Counted from the stretch's first letter, positions 22,220 to 34,445 are shown. The stretch is DNA of 64,000 nt from Hyposmocoma kahamanoa (GCF_003589595.1 NW_020653945.1:7814458-7878457); one strand, 5' to 3'. The notes: generated by a model not told the origin, from the letters alone. A program made the numbers and translations.

Positions 22220-24500
22220 CGAACCTAAGAGACTAGCTAATAGATTAGTTATTGAATTTCTTGTTCAATTTAATATTTATTACTCAAAGACATTATATAA
22301 TGTACAAAGTACAGGATATATCTAATTAGAAAGTCGACATAATTCGCAACGAAACTTCCTTCTAACATATCGCTTCGCAACTCGAAATGATCTCGTAATA
22401 AGAGATATATGACTGTATAAACCACTATCTATTTTAATATCCATAAACCCGACAATATCTTCCGCGAGCTTTCGTAAGCTTTTATGAACGTAAAGGCATC
22501 AAGCATCTAATGTGCAATAAACAACGACGATGCTGTTGTACACAAATTGACTTCAAACGAGTCTATACAAATGTGACCTAATTACTTGTAACGTTTCCTG
22601 GTAGGAACCTAAAGACGGATAACACATGGGCATCAAAGATATACATAGCATAACTTTTTATGCATATTTAAACATAACGATAGACCAGCCAAATAAATAT
22701 ATTTATCGGATCTGTACTACATACCAAAGGGAGAAAGTTCATAAAATTACCATCTCCCACTTATATGTATATTATGGGAGCATAGAGCCTTAAATGGGCT
22801 TCAGTTGTTATATTAATAGAAGCCCAACAAGCAATTACGGGTGTGCATCATGAGTAATTGATACAAATGACACATTTGGAAGGATAATAGTAACACAAGT
22901 AACAAACAATACATTAGACATTAATAATCGCTTTATATAAACACACTATGAACATATATTATGGTGTGATACAAAAAGAAAGTTAGACTTCGCCTTGTTA
23001 TGGTGATAAATTAGAGATATATAGAAAAACTAACAGGTATTTTTAGAAACTGCAGCGTAAACTTGTGCCGTTCGTAAACAAATAAAAATAAACAGTATGC
23101 TTACGACTTTAAATTCATTATGAAAAATATAACAATATTATAAAATGTATATTAAACGCAATAAGATCTTTCTTATTATGTAGGCAAACTTTATTTATTA
23201 TAAGTAATTTCACATTGTCACCACGGTTAATTGTTCACGAGACATCTGCAGAATCGCTCAGCGAGTACGTTTTCGTATAGCGGTATATATAGAGAGTAAT
23301 TTAAGATAAGACACTAGTTCGTTTATTTAGCTAAATAAACAGTTAAGATAAATTAAGGAATATACATGTATTATCGAGCCCCTGTTTTAACTTTGAACCA
23401 TGTAATCTCCGTAGAGCTAGGCTGAAATTTATAAAACGAACTTTGACTTCGACTAAGCAAAAATGGCGAGTTAAGGAAGTTTTTCCTACAAAACGAACTT
23501 TGCCTAAATTCATCCCGTTCATGGACAGTAACGGGCATTTACCGTAAAATTAAATATCAGAATAAATTATAGTACGGAGTATCCCGTTTTGTTATATGGA
23601 TCTCAAAAAACCAACTACGAGCTTTACAGAGCGATTTCCAAGTGCTTTTTGTGAATTTGCCGCTTACTGCTTTTCCATAGAGAAGTATCAACAACGTACT
23701 AACAAAATTCAATGATTTACATAAATTGATCGTTTTATATTGTATTAATATAAGCACTGCAGCAAGAAAAGTACTGATAGTTTTGTGTGCGATACTATAT
23801 AAGTACAGTCCATGAAAGGGTAAGCAAGAAATTAAATTAAATTATGAGTTGGTTTTGTAAATATAGAAAACCCGCTTAGTTCGCCTAATCTCTCTTCTAC
23901 TTATGATAATGGAGCCTTTGTTGCATGAAATTATTCGAAATATACATAATAAAAGGTTACAATGCAAGTGTCACATATAATTTGAGGTAGGCAAATAATT
24001 GATTAGTGTAACCTTATGCTACGTACTCGTATCATACACTAGACACCTAGGGGCTTCATTGCAGTATACTGATGTAATAGTATGTGATAGTATATTGATG
24101 TATGTCCGCCTAAGCTAGAACTTGAGAATATTCTAGGCTCATTAGGAGAACGGTAGTGCTACTCAACGGTAACGATCTTCAGCCTAATGTGCTACACAGT
24201 CAATATGCTCATTTGCACCCAGCAGCATCAACTAATGAACAAACATGACGGTGATTCAACGTAGAAGTAAACTAAAGTTGCAGTCTGGCAATACTTTAGA
24301 TGCAGTCGATACGACCACATGCCGTTCGTACACTAGCTGCAGGTGAACTACGGTACGTACATACATATGACTACATCCTAAACTTCTCAACTAGATCCAC
24401 CAAAAGATCTACTTAAACATCAGACTATTCAACTATATCTAATCCAGTAGCTAATTATAAAAATATATATATTATCGAGGAAGTAGTGCTGCTGTATATG
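22220..24500. other. Stretch without recognised genes
   Basis: AT-rich. A repeated AAAACGAACTTTG string occurs at about 23434-23451 and 23492-23508. No exon-like segment or known element recognised. Confidence 0.5.
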
Positions 24501-24524
24501 TGTAAATTTTTTTTAGTAGCCTAA

Positions 24525-24810
24525 TGAGTCCTACTGTTGGGCATCTCCTCTCTCTCTCGTCTCATCTCATCTCTCGACTTCCACAGTTCCCTGTTAGACG
24601 CAACGTTAGGTCAGTCTTCTACATATGCATCCAAGTCATCCCGCCATCTCCTTCTCGATCTGCCTCATTGATGCTAGCCGTTCCCACCCACCAAGTGGCT
24701 GTGTGAGCCCATCTCTGTCGATGCATGCAACAGACGTGTCCAGCCCACTCCCATTTCAACTTGGCAGTCCTTTTCCCAACATCGGGTATTCGGGACTTCG
24801 AGCGCAGAGT
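24525..24810 (-). pseudogene. LINE reverse-transcriptase ORF, C-terminal remnant (RTE-like)
   Basis: Read on the minus strand: R-I-P-D-V-G-K-R-T-A-K-L-K-W-E-W-A-G-H-V, then R-W-A-H, a D-D-like segment and finally A-Q-Q near 24535. K-x-K-W-x-x-A-G-H-x-x-R-x near the end, followed by an R-W/D-D block and a terminal 'EA-x-x-QQW', is typical of a widespread lepidopteran endonuclease/reverse-transcriptase LINE. Frameshifts and stops are present. Low-complexity CTCTCTCTC at 24548. The three plus-strand open frames here are shadows of it. Family C copy 5 starts directly at its upstream edge. A related remnant is at 51658-51790. Confidence 0.75.
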
Positions 24811-24811
24811 A

Positions 24812-25112
24812 GTTTTTTTTGTAACATCAAGTGACGTAGAAGTCGTGCGTCTGATGGTAAGCTACACGCCTGACCATGACAATAATACTGCCACTCAGAG
24901 CTTTAAATTGCAAAGATCTGAGGGGCACTGTCACTGCGCCCGTCACCCTGAGACGTAAGTTGACATGTCCCATGTGCCTGTAATTTGACTAGAACCCTTA
25001 CCCTTCAAAACCGGAACACAGTAATGCTGACATTACTGCTTGGCGGCAGAAATAGGTAAGGTGGCAATACTAACCTGGACGAACTCTTTCACAAGGAGCT
25101 CTCCTGGTACTA
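24812..25112 (+). repeat. Interspersed family C, copy 5 (nearly full length)
   Basis: Runs from GTTTTTTTTGTAACATCAAG to ACAAGGAGCTCTCC, with all family blocks in order. A good guide to the family's length of about 300 bp. Confidence 0.9.
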
Positions 25113-25668
25113 AATATAGTGGCTTCTATCCATCCTCTTTACACCTAATGTGTTGCATTCCATCGTTTTATATATATATATCTCTCTAGGTATGTAGATA
25201 TTTCTTTGTTACAACAGTTGACAGTGATTCATACCTAAAATTGAACAAAAAAAAATAAACGAGTTCTCGAAATTAGTGTTTCACGAGCGTTGACATCAGT
25301 TAATAATTTTAAATTAATGTATGACTGCTTTAATTTGGTCAAGGACTGCATCTAACATTTAATACGCTCACGTTCACACGACAATAATCTAATTAATGTG
25401 ACACATTGGAAACATGTAAACGCAACTTAAAGAGATTGTTGTGCATTTTACTAATAGTGGTGGTCGCGTTCTCTATAAAAACTATAGGTTTATATATTTC
25501 TAACGAAAAGCTGCACTGTGTATGCCAGACTCAAAGTGGGTTTCTACCATAGATATAGGAGTTTCTACCTACAGTGCACGTAGATTTAAGATCTTATATC
25601 CCACTGCCGGCAGCGAAATTGCAATACCGGGGACATTTCCTTTAGTATTTACTTTTTATTTAGTATTG

Positions 25669-25758
25669 CAAATATCTTTAGACTACGGTAATCACATTCC
25701 ATAAAGTGGAACGTCTGATTATTTCCCGGTTTTGTATACCAAACAAAATCCTATGATT
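25669..25758 (+). repeat. Left member of a 90-bp direct repeat flanking a SINE
   Basis: CAAATATCTTTAGACTACGG through GGTTTTGTATACCAAACAAAATC matches 26074-26165 at about 88% identity with small indels. The two copies bracket SINE H1. They are far too long to be a normal target-site duplication. Confidence 0.9.
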
Positions 25759-25786
25759 CATCTTCAGCATCACCAACCCATCAATT

Positions 25787-26070
25787 TATATGTCCTACTG
25801 CTGGGCACGGGTCTACTCTCAGGCAAGGGTTTAGGCCATAGTCCACCACGCTGGCCCAATGCGGGTTGGGACTTCACACGTTTTCCGAGGGTTGTGAAAC
25901 TTATTCCACGTGCAAGTTTCATCACGTTGTTTTCCGTCACCGAAAAGCTCATAACAAATTTCAAATTAAATTTCTCACATAAGTTCCGAGAAACACAAAA
26001 GTGCGAGCCAGGATTCGAACTCACGACTTCTTGGGAGGCGGTAGATTAAACCATTAGGCTACCTCGGCTT
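25787..26070 (-). mobile_element. tRNA-derived SINE, family H, copy 1
   Basis: The minus-strand head AGCCGAGGTAGCCTAATGG carries the A box and GAGTTCGAATCCTGGC the B box of an RNA polymerase III promoter. The body reads on the plus strand as CCTACTGCTGGGCACGGGTC, GTCCACCACGCTGGCCC, AATGCGGGTTGGGACTTCAC, a very common lepidopteran interspersed repeat. The second copy is at 55275-55552. The overlapping 105- and 84-codon open frames are not genes. Confidence 0.9.
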
Positions 26071-26073
26071 TAA

Positions 26074-26165
26074 CAAATATCTTTAGGCTACGGCAATCAC
26101 ATTCCATCAGGTGGAACGTCAGAGTAATTATTTGCCGGTTTTGTATACCAAATAAAATCATGATT
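26074..26165 (+). repeat. Right member of the 90-bp direct repeat
   Basis: CAAATATCTTTAGGCTACGG to ACCAAATAAAATCATGATT; see the left member at 25669-25758. Confidence 0.9.
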
Positions 26166-26369
26166 GAAAAATGATTATAAAATATAATACCTTCTCAAAT
26201 GTTAAAAATATAAATGTAACTTGAAACTTAGGATTCAAGCACCTAGAGGACGCACTTGTATTAAGTAAGATCTTAATGTACATTACAAGGTGACGCAGGC
26301 AACAAAAAATGCCGGTTACAACAGTCTTACGAACTTTTAGTACTTTTTTTTATTTTAAGAGGTGAGGTG

Positions 26370-26530
26370 TAAGGGACCGTCACCACGTCCCGCAACCCGC
26401 GCGCTGACAATTGTTAGGAATAAAATAAGAACAGGCGGAGACGGAGATTTGACATAGATCTGTCGTCGTCAAGCACCCAATAGCGACTGACGGGGCAGCA
26501 GGTGGCGGCGCGGCGTGTCGTTAAACAGCT
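26370..26530. promoter_or_regulatory. GC-rich island
   Basis: Contains CCGCAACCCGCGCGCTGAC and CAGGTGGCGGCGCGGCG. No open frame with splice sites on either strand. Candidate regulatory element or untranslated exon, by composition only. Confidence 0.2.
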
Positions 26531-26923
26531 ACCGCTGGGCAATTTTTATATTTTGGTATAAATGTGATGATATAGCAAAACAATTTTTCCCGCCTCTCCT
26601 CGGGGACTCGTCTTAAACGCCCTCTATTCTTAGGCATGTATTTAAATGAGCATTTTAAATTTGCAAAAGTAGTAGGAAAAAAATTTTTATTGATTGATCA
26701 TTTTTCTCTGACAAATAAACTAAATTAAATCAATGGATATTTTAATCTGTTCTTAGCTACGCAAACAATGTTTGATTTGTATAGATTAACTTTGATAGTT
26801 TTATGTTGGGCCTCAAAACTAAAAGAAATAATATTATATAAAAGCATTAAAAATAAAATTTAGATACTTATTTTTAATACTAAGTAAATGTTGATTATAT
26901 TTATATACTAATATTATATTCAT

Positions 26924-27165
26924 TATAATCATTGACTTACAAATAAATGGACGACGGGTCTAATACAAAAACCACGAAAAAAATGTCCCAAGTCAACCTA
27001 TTCGAAATTTAAATTGTTATGTCATCGCAGTATCGCGCTGTCCGTAGAACAAATGAAGACTAAAGCGGAGTGTCGCGCTCTGTATACGATTTTAGCGCCT
27101 TACAAGTGCGGACACTTTTTAGCGCGGACCCGACGTCCATATAATTGTAAGTCAATGATTATAAT
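26924..27165. mobile_element. MITE T, copy 1
   Basis: About 240 bp. Ends TATAATCATTGACTTACAA and, inverted, the same string. The interior is CpG-rich (AGCGCGGACCCGACGTCC, TATCGCGCTGTCCG) in contrast to AT-rich flanks. A second copy, inverted relative to this one and larger, is at 38171-38466, and a single end is at 50138. No open frame. Confidence 0.85.
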
Positions 27166-27488
27166 ATAATTTGTCCTGAAATCATGTTATAAATGTCATC
27201 AACCAAAAAAGACCGATAATAAAAAGAGACAAATATTATTTATGAATACCAAATATTAATTTAGTAAGCTTATACATAATGATAGTGTTACCTTGAATGC
27301 AGTTCATTTATAATTTATCCGTAGACCAACTAATATAGATGGAACAATTAATATACATGTATATCAAACATTAAAACAAAAAATCGTTTATTTAAAAAGT
27401 GCACATCTACAACAGGTCAATTACATCTCAGATGATCAAATAATATTATCCCTAACTTTGAATTAAAAGCTTCAATTGTAACTTATAA

Positions 27489-27604
27489 ACAAATTCAAAT
27501 TCAAATATATTTATTCGCCAACATTGTTCACAGTAGATACATTGAAATACATGGTGATAAATAAATGTATGGTGACCCTCTATGCTGCGCCTTAAGGCGT
27601 ACGA
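27489..27604 (-). mobile_element. 5'-truncated LINE 3' end with (TTGAAT)n tail
   Basis: On the minus strand the sequence ends GCGAATAAATATATTTGAAT with tandem TTGAATT units. This is the usual 3' terminus of a lepidopteran non-LTR retrotransposon copied from its tail. The interior (CTTAAGGCGCAGCATAGAGG) is 3' untranslated sequence. No ORF remains. Confidence 0.6.
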
Positions 27605-28235
27605 ACTCTAAATAAGTAAATGAGTATGGAACATAAGAATTATAATATTAGTATGTATTATGTACAATATGACACCACTAATTATATTCATTACGTTGTG
27701 AATACACAAATAAATATTATGATTGTACAAACTAAAAATATTTTGATTAAAACAGTAATTAAAAATATCAAATTACTTATTACGATTCAAATACTCATCA
27801 ATAGAGTAAAATGGTTCATTAACAAAGTATTCAAATAAATTTATTTTACAACAAACTATTTTCGAATTCAAACGTTAGTGTGTACAAAAGTGTTTCTTTC
27901 GCGTCTGTACAGGCGTTACCGATCACAAACTTAAGTCACCAATGACTGTACACCTGCGTGTACTAACATGGTCAATCTGGCTCAGCAGAGTACCGTTACA
28001 AAATGTGTTTACTAACGTTAGATTAAAATAGGAAAATGTTTACGAATACCTCTTGTTCTAGATATGTAAACACATTGAATCCATTTCGATAAACATGTGT
28101 TTGCAATATTCGTAATTATTGTCATTGGACTGTGTCGAAATATGTATGTGGTTTGAAGGTAGTATAACGTATAATTCAACCAACTTCATAACTTTCCCAA
28201 GAAGGTAAATGCCATTGTATACGGAACTCCATGAA

Positions 28236-28707
28236 AATTTTTCACGATACCAAGTGACACTGCGCCTGTCACCTTGAACACAAGTTGACGAGTCTCATGT
28301 GCCTGTCATTTCATCAGAGCCCTTGCCTTCCAATTCCGGAACGCAATGCTGTAATTACTGCTTGGCGGCAGAATTGGGTGGGTAATTTCAGTTAAGTTTT
28401 TTGTACTCAATTTCGGTGACAATTACTTTTTATTTAAATATTTATAGAATATATTATTTAAATTCGAGTGTGGTAACCTGAAATATTCTTTAATATTTCA
28501 CGATGATATATTATAGTACTTACTTACTTGGTGTAACGGGCAGGTGTCCGAAACTCGTCGTCAAGGCGCCTATTTTGCGTGTATATTCGAGTAATTAAAT
28601 AGTAAAATTGTCACCAAAACTGAGCACAAAAAATATGCCTGAAAATTACTGAGGTGGCAGTACTTCCCTGGACGAACTCGTTCACAAAAAGCTCTACTGC
28701 TACTAAT
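28236..28707 (+). repeat. Interspersed family C, copy 6, split by a MITE
   Basis: Left part 28236-28382 (TTTTTCACGATACCAAGTGAC to TGGCGGCAGAATTGG) and right part 28650-28707 (GAGGTGGCAGTACTTCCCTG to CTACTGCTACTA). The first third of the element (CGGGACGAACAAG to CAAAGATC) is deleted. The 28383-28649 MITE separates the parts. Confidence 0.8.
28383..28649. mobile_element. MITE inserted in family C copy 6
   Basis: 267 bp with long inverted ends: TAATTTCAGTTAAGTTTTTT and GTACTCAATTTCGGTGACAATT at the left match GTAATTTTCAGGCATATTTTTT and GTGCTCAGTTTTGGTGACAATT at the inverted right end. About 45 bp of arm with ~80% identity. Target duplication not resolved. No coding capacity. Confidence 0.75.
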
Positions 28708-28710
28708 TTC

Positions 28711-28974
28711 AGAATTCAGAAAGACACGGACTACAAAGCCCCAAAAGCTTTCTCATATTTCGTTTACACAACTCTACTTACCTCATTAATTATAGAAATT
28801 AAAATAGTTTACTCCTATTGCAAAGAAAAGAACCAAAGTCTAGTAGAATTCATTCTTGCCCTAAACATATTTGAAGACTTACTAGATATCCCGCTAAGCA
28901 TTTTCTGGCAACATTTTGTTGTTTTATTTCAGATGGCCTTATACTGTCAGAGATCATCGGATCACTATCCGTAG
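28711..28974 (+). CDS. Orphan membrane-protein-like open frame
   Basis: An acceptor-like CTACTAATTTCAG precedes a plus-strand frame of 87 codons ending in TAG at 28972. From about residue 10 it has two hydrophobic stretches (F-S-Y-F-V-Y-T-T-L-L-T-S-L-I-I and later I-P-L-S-I-F-W-Q-H-F-V-V-L-F) separated by charged residues. Codon third positions vary more freely than in nearby AT-rich noncoding DNA, which is why I list it. I do not recognise a family; multipass insect receptors are one possibility. The acceptor lies inside the end of a family C element, so this could be a chance frame or a gene fragment next to the repeat. The upstream 19 codons of the same frame are family C sequence. Confidence 0.25.
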   Translation, partial: RIQKDTDYKAPKAFSYFVYTTLLTSLIIEIKIVYSYCKEKNQSLVEFILALNIFEDLLDIPLSIFWQHFVVLFQMALYCQRSSDHYP

Positions 28975-28979
28975 CGCTA

Positions 28980-30570
28980 GAGCTACATAGTACTGCTAAA
29001 GTACAATTTAAAGATACCCGTTTCGGGTTTCTAGTTAGTACGTATCTAGAGTGTGGTGATGGAATTTTATTTTACTGCCTACCTTTAACGGGATCAGATT
29101 GGTCTTATCCCGTTTACTATGACCAGTTAACTATCATGTTGACTCTCACATAAAATACGATAAACTGCTAAAGCTAAAAGTTTTTGATTTGTATCTTCGA
29201 TTTTTTCAAACGTCTCTCGTTATTATGAGACGTATAAATAGATAATGACTTGATGAGATTTTATGTACGAGTATAAGTTTCTTTTAAGTATATATTATTT
29301 TTATATAATTTTGCACCTACACCTGTGCCCGTATCATGGCCATATATATATGTATATCATATGCAATGTGTGACAAACCTCCCCGTGACTTATTTATTTC
29401 AATTGATAAAGCTATGTTATCATTATTAATTTTTGTTATTGCGGATATTGAACCGGTAAGATACCGCACTAAATTCATTCATTCTTTTGCTCGTTTGGGA
29501 AAATCGCCGCGAAAACGACGAAACAAAAAATTCTGTAATTTCAGTTTTTACATATTTTATATTACATTAGTTATTAAATAATAAATGTATTTCCAATTTC
29601 TCTAATTACATGTAATAAACTGTATTAAGAATGTTCTCCTCATCTTTTTCCAACAATTTATTTAAATATCAATTTGTTGGTTTTTATTATTTATTTTCAT
29701 TTCGTTTGTCCCGCTCAATTTCTACGTTGTATTTATATAATTGCTGTGCAGAACTGTCAAAATGTTTTAAAATCAATTGTAACCTTGCGGCCATGTTTGG
29801 CACTGTGATATTCTTTTGCAGCCATTGGTCGATGCGACAAAAATGTGACGTCACGGTGCTCGCCATGATTGCTATTGTGATACATTTTTAAAATGGCGGT
29901 TTTATCACTCTAATTTGACAGCTAAATGTGGATATAATAGCTTTATCGCGGCGGCATAGTAAGGGGATTGTACTCCTTTATGCAGATAAATTATGATTAC
30001 GATAATTTTTTTCTAAGATTTTCACCACTGCCTGACAACAATACATTCTATTCTATTGAGAGCAATGTCGAAACGCGTTTTTATGTGTAATATATCCAAG
30101 CTAATATTAATTATATCTCAATATTATGGCAGTCTAGGAACGTACACACGCGCAGAGTTCCATAACCTTTAACGCATAATAAATGAGGAAACGAAACGCT
30201 TCCAACATTTCTAAGCTTAGCACATTTCATTGCTTTATTATTAAGACTAAAATAAACTGCGTACTTTCATTTAAATATGTAACCTAGAGGCCATTGTGTA
30301 CTGCGATCGTAATCTTCCAGACCCATAAAGTTCGTAACAAACACCAATGGCGGTTGAAATATCATCGGCTCACAATTATTTAGAACGATCAGAGAGATAA
30401 ATTTAATTAGTCAATACCTACTCTCGACACTGTCTATATTGGTTTATTGCGGCACTCGCAAAAAGGTTAAAAACATTCACTTAAAATCGCCCTTTTTGAG
30501 ACTCCAAGCCAAACCATTGGAGTTAATATCGAGAGTTTTCGGAATCCGAAGTAAACGCTAGACTGTATAT
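28980..30570. other. Stretch without recognised genes
   Basis: Open frames at 29336-29581 and 29631-29891 (plus) have AT-rich codons and no motif. A donor-like CCG/GTAAGA is at 29457 but no partner acceptor is evident. Confidence 0.5.
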
Positions 30571-30669
30571 CAGAAAAATATTTCTTTTGTTTAATTACAC
30601 TTGGAAATCATCGCTTTTGAATATAGTAAAACATAAAATGGGAACCACTGCTTTAAATTCACTAATGGT

Positions 30670-30760
30670 TTGGTACTCAAGTTTGCCGTGGTCGAGTGCG
30701 CCCATGGCCTCTGTTCGCGCCATGACATCATCCAGCAAATGTGCTGCTATTTACACCACC
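30670..30760 (-). other. Short coding-like island, unassigned
   Basis: On the minus strand: H-L-L-D-D-V-M-A-R-T-E-A-M-G-A-L-D-H-G-K, GC-rich relative to its flanks, open until a stop near 30600. No usable acceptor with matching phase. Could be an exapted or decayed transposon ORF. Confidence 0.2.
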
Positions 30761-30934
30761 ATAACCAACTTTTAAGAATCGGAAGCAAACTGTCATTTGT
30801 TTATGGGTTTAAAATTTTATTTGCTGCATGTTTGCTGCACATTTCCGGCGCGTTTCGAAGATGGATTTATTACTTGTTAAACTTTAAACATTTAGTTAAA
30901 CAAAAGTACTTGCAAATGTTAGGTGACTAAAATA

Positions 30935-33420
30935 AAAATTAAAAATACAAACGTAGTTACCTTGTGAAATAGAATATCTACAATTTAGTGATGTAATGAA
31001 ATCATGAATGAAATACGATGAATTTAGCGACAATACACACACGTCTTACCTTATCCACATAGAATCCAGGAAAAGACTATCCGGTTGCGTGTAACAATAC
31101 AAAAAAAACATTAATATAAAAGTACAGGAATAAAACATCTAAACAATCGGGTATAAACAAACTGAGAACAAAGCATTGTACAACTCATTGTTAGAATTAT
31201 ACCACCCCCTTTCTTTACTTTATAATTCAAAGTTTAAATGACTAAAAAATTAAGTAACTTTTACGTAGAAATAATCAAATTATTTGACGTTATCTACGTC
31301 AACAAGAAACCACACAAAAAGCGTAATCACATAGAATCTCAGGAAGCATTCCATACATTAAGGAAGACATGTGTTTTAGGGACGTAACATGTGAACTTAC
31401 ATCTTTTCATTATGTGAATATCATTACGTCTGTCAACAAGACTATAGACTTTTAAAAAAACCATGGACCGAGATTATAAGACCAGGTAATTCCGTTCAAA
31501 CATCTTCGTGAGAAGCGGAACCCAACAGTTCGTCTTTCCGCTCTCATTGTTCAAGACGTCCTGTCTCTGATTAAATGTGTCACTTTATTAGGACATATGA
31601 GTGTTTTAACCACGGGATACAAGGGTTACGTTTGATGTAGTGGTACTGGTTTAGATTTAGGTACCAACAATGATTACAACATAAAATGCGCGTATGGATA
31701 ATGAATGCATCGTGCTTTTTTAATCTAGTGGGAACATTGACCCCTCATCGAATCGAACGTGCGCGTACAAATGTCTGATGCGTTGTAAATTTTCTCCTAA
31801 TCATAGGTTATTACAAGAGAGAGTATCCATTACGGAATTTATGGGTACTTAAGATGATGACATTGTAGACAGATTTTCGCTCAAGATGCGTGTACAAATT
31901 TTATTACTAAAGTTTATTTACAAGCATAAAGAAAGGGCACATAATATCACTGTATAATAAATGAAGTAGTATTTATGGCTATTCGTCTTAATCTGTGGAG
32001 CGAATAAACCGTGTTGCGCGTTATGTTAATTTTGATTTAGAGTGCAGGCGATGGCGGCGGCGCTGCGCCCGCCGTATGCGTGGGCACATCGCGTGTGTTT
32101 TGTTTGTGGGCTGGGTGCAACAAAAAGCATGGCACTTTTTAAAATAAACAGCCGTCAATACGATGACGAAAATAGATATGACTCATGGATTTAAATAATT
32201 TCAATTATTGGTCTACCCACGTTCAATACAATTATAAAACAAAATGTGGTTTTAAGACGTGGGACCAAGTTCTGAGAACAAGAACAATACGATTCGTATT
32301 CGACTAATATCGGAATTGAGCCAGAGAACGGTGACCGTATAGTTATACAATGTAATGTAACATCTCACTTAATTTGTAAGAATTATCATAATGATCATAA
32401 TCAACCCAAAACAACGCGGCGCAAACGCATTGAACGCTGGGCGCGCACGCATGCACTCAAGACTTTCACTCATAAGAGGGTTGCCAACTTCCTACAATCA
32501 ATTTTAACATTGTCTATAAATGTATTCCTTCAAATTGTTTGCTAAATGGACCAAAATTTGGTATGCAATTTGAAGAAAGGCGAACGGCACATGCGCTTCA
32601 AAAACAAATTTTTGAGTTTCTGGTTTGATTATGAAAAAATCCAAACCGCAACGTTACTGCATACTGATTAACAACAACTGGCAACTAACATTACAGGGAA
32701 TAAGTATAACAACATTTGCGAAAAGAGAATCTTTCAATATTTTTTCATTATTTTTAATTCAATATCAACCCTACTGGGGATCTAAAAATATAATCCGGAA
32801 TTAGTTCCCTTCTTAAAGCATTCAGGAAGTTACAAGTACGGGAGCACACCATACCACATCAAATAAATTCAATAGCTTTAGCACTTAATAGCTTTATAAA
32901 GTCATATTAAAAAAAAAACGTGCAGTAGGGTTGTAATTCTCAGCAAAAAAATTGCAATCGAAAGCCAAATAAGAAAATCCAATCATGATCAACAAAGCAG
33001 AACCAAACGAAATTCCAATTTGTTTTTCGAAACTAACGAATCGTCATTACGTGCAACACTCAAAATGGAATAAAACTATAGAGACAATAATCATTACCTA
33101 TGTTTTTATTTATCGCCCGCACTGTAAGCTAATGAATGAAATAATAAATCAAGCGGAACGAAAGAATTCGTTTAAAATATTACTGATGTATCAAGAGTAT
33201 ATGGAGTGTTCCACAAATACACATATTTTCGTTAGCCACGCCCTATTGACATCAAACTTAGTAATTACCACGTCCACTTTTGACTAGCTTGATTACAGAA
33301 CAATAAAAAAATAGTTCTACATTCTTGAAAACATTTTTTACAAGCTAATGCCAATTTAATGTGAAAGACACTATCCGTAACAGCTGCCAATTAAAAGGAA
33401 AAAAAATACGATGTTTGAGG
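30935..33420. other. Stretch without recognised genes
   Basis: Mostly AT-rich. A GC-rich patch at 32040-32115 (GGCGATGGCGGCGGCGCTGC) could be regulatory. The 100-codon open frame at 32985-33287 has no recognisable features. Confidence 0.5.
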
Positions 33421-33428
33421 GCAATCGA

Positions 33429-33615
33429 CTTTGTCCGTTAGTTGATGTATTGGAACACATTATACGATGTATCTGGAACTGGATGTAGCAATAAGCAATA
33501 AAACATGTTTGTAAGGATTATTTCATTCCATTCCGATTAATCAACAATATGTCGTAAAAGTAAAGCTACTATACTACTATTTTATTGAAAATTGCACCTT
33601 TTAGACATTTTTAAG
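33429..33615 (+). repeat. Unit D, copy 2
   Basis: CTTTGTCCGTTAGTTGATG to TTTTAGACATTTTTA; matches 8242-8442 except for the missing TTA microsatellite and a few substitutions. Not flanked by family C here, so D is an independent unit. Confidence 0.9.
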
Positions 33616-33728
33616 TCATTTCATATTAAAGTAGAAGTGGCTTAAAATTTCCATTCGTTTCCACTCTCATTGAATAACAATAAAAATATTTTTAGAATTC
33701 TATAAAAATGCTTTGTACAGTAACGGAA

Positions 33729-33915
33729 ATAATTATTAATACAAAGATCGAACATCCTTCGATCCGGCTGGATTCGAACCAGCGTCTTCAGCACACAGTG
33801 CCTGACACTCCCCAAACTGAGCTACAAAACAAATTAGCATATGTTATAAATTTTTCTATGTGCTTGTTGCAAATCTTTATTTAATAATTATAACAAACTA
33901 GTGGAATAATTTCAC
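33729..33915 (-). mobile_element. tRNA-like element with terminal inverted repeats, family G, copy 3
   Basis: The best-preserved tRNA-like interior. On the minus strand GTAGCTCAGTTTGGGGAGTG (D-arm, A box) is followed 30 bp later by GCTGGTTCGAATCCAGCC (TpsiC stem-loop, B box). Outer end GTGAAATTATTCCACTAG, TTTGTTATAATTATTAAAT on the minus strand; the plus-strand left end ATAATTATTAATACAAAGATC is the inner part of the same repeat. Confidence 0.8.
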
Positions 33916-34297
33916 AAGAAAAAATTTCAAAATGAGAGTTAAAAAGCACTATTTATCGACTGTTCCATCCATATTGTACGTATTATAGTACGAAATATGT
34001 ACGTGTGGCGCACTATAAGTTTCAAGAATGAATAAGAAAAAAATACTATAAATGGTCAGAAATGAATTTATTGTTTCTCAAAATATTCTCCGTTAGCGTT
34101 AATGCACTTTTCCATACGAATGAACCAATTTTGAAAACATTTATGCCACTCCGCCGTGACAAAATCTGAAACATATTTTTCATACTCTTCGACACTCTCT
34201 TCAGGTGATGAAATCGTTGCCGTGTAACTGGTTCTTAATTTTTGGAAATAAATAAGTCACAAGGGGCCAGGTCGGGACTGTACGCGGGATGGCTCAT

Positions 34298-34445
34298 AAT
34301 AATAATAATAATACTTTTTATTTCTCCACAAAATACAACAACAAATAGGAAGTACATAAACAATCTTAGTAATTTTAGAACATTATTTTGTAGGAGCTGG
34401 TGCTTGCTATAGGCTTAACACCTGTGCTACAAGTCACCAGGCAAA
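34298..34445 (-). mobile_element. 5'-truncated LINE tail inserted in mariner copy 2
   Basis: Copy 1 reads GGCTCATGAGGTCAAC here; copy 2 has about 150 bp extra between GGCTCAT and TCATAAGGTC, so TCAT (or TCATAA) is duplicated. On the minus strand the insert ends GTGGAGAAATAAAAAGTATT followed by TATTATTATT, the 3' end and microsatellite tail of a non-LTR retrotransposon. Confidence 0.85.

Noticed and set aside
25732..26049. 105-codon plus and 84-codon minus open frames
   Set aside because: Both are translations of SINE H1, which has no protein-coding function.
33760..33830. Possible tRNA gene on the minus strand
   Set aside because: D and TpsiC arms are recognisable but the acceptor stem is not paired, and the sequence is a member of dispersed family G.
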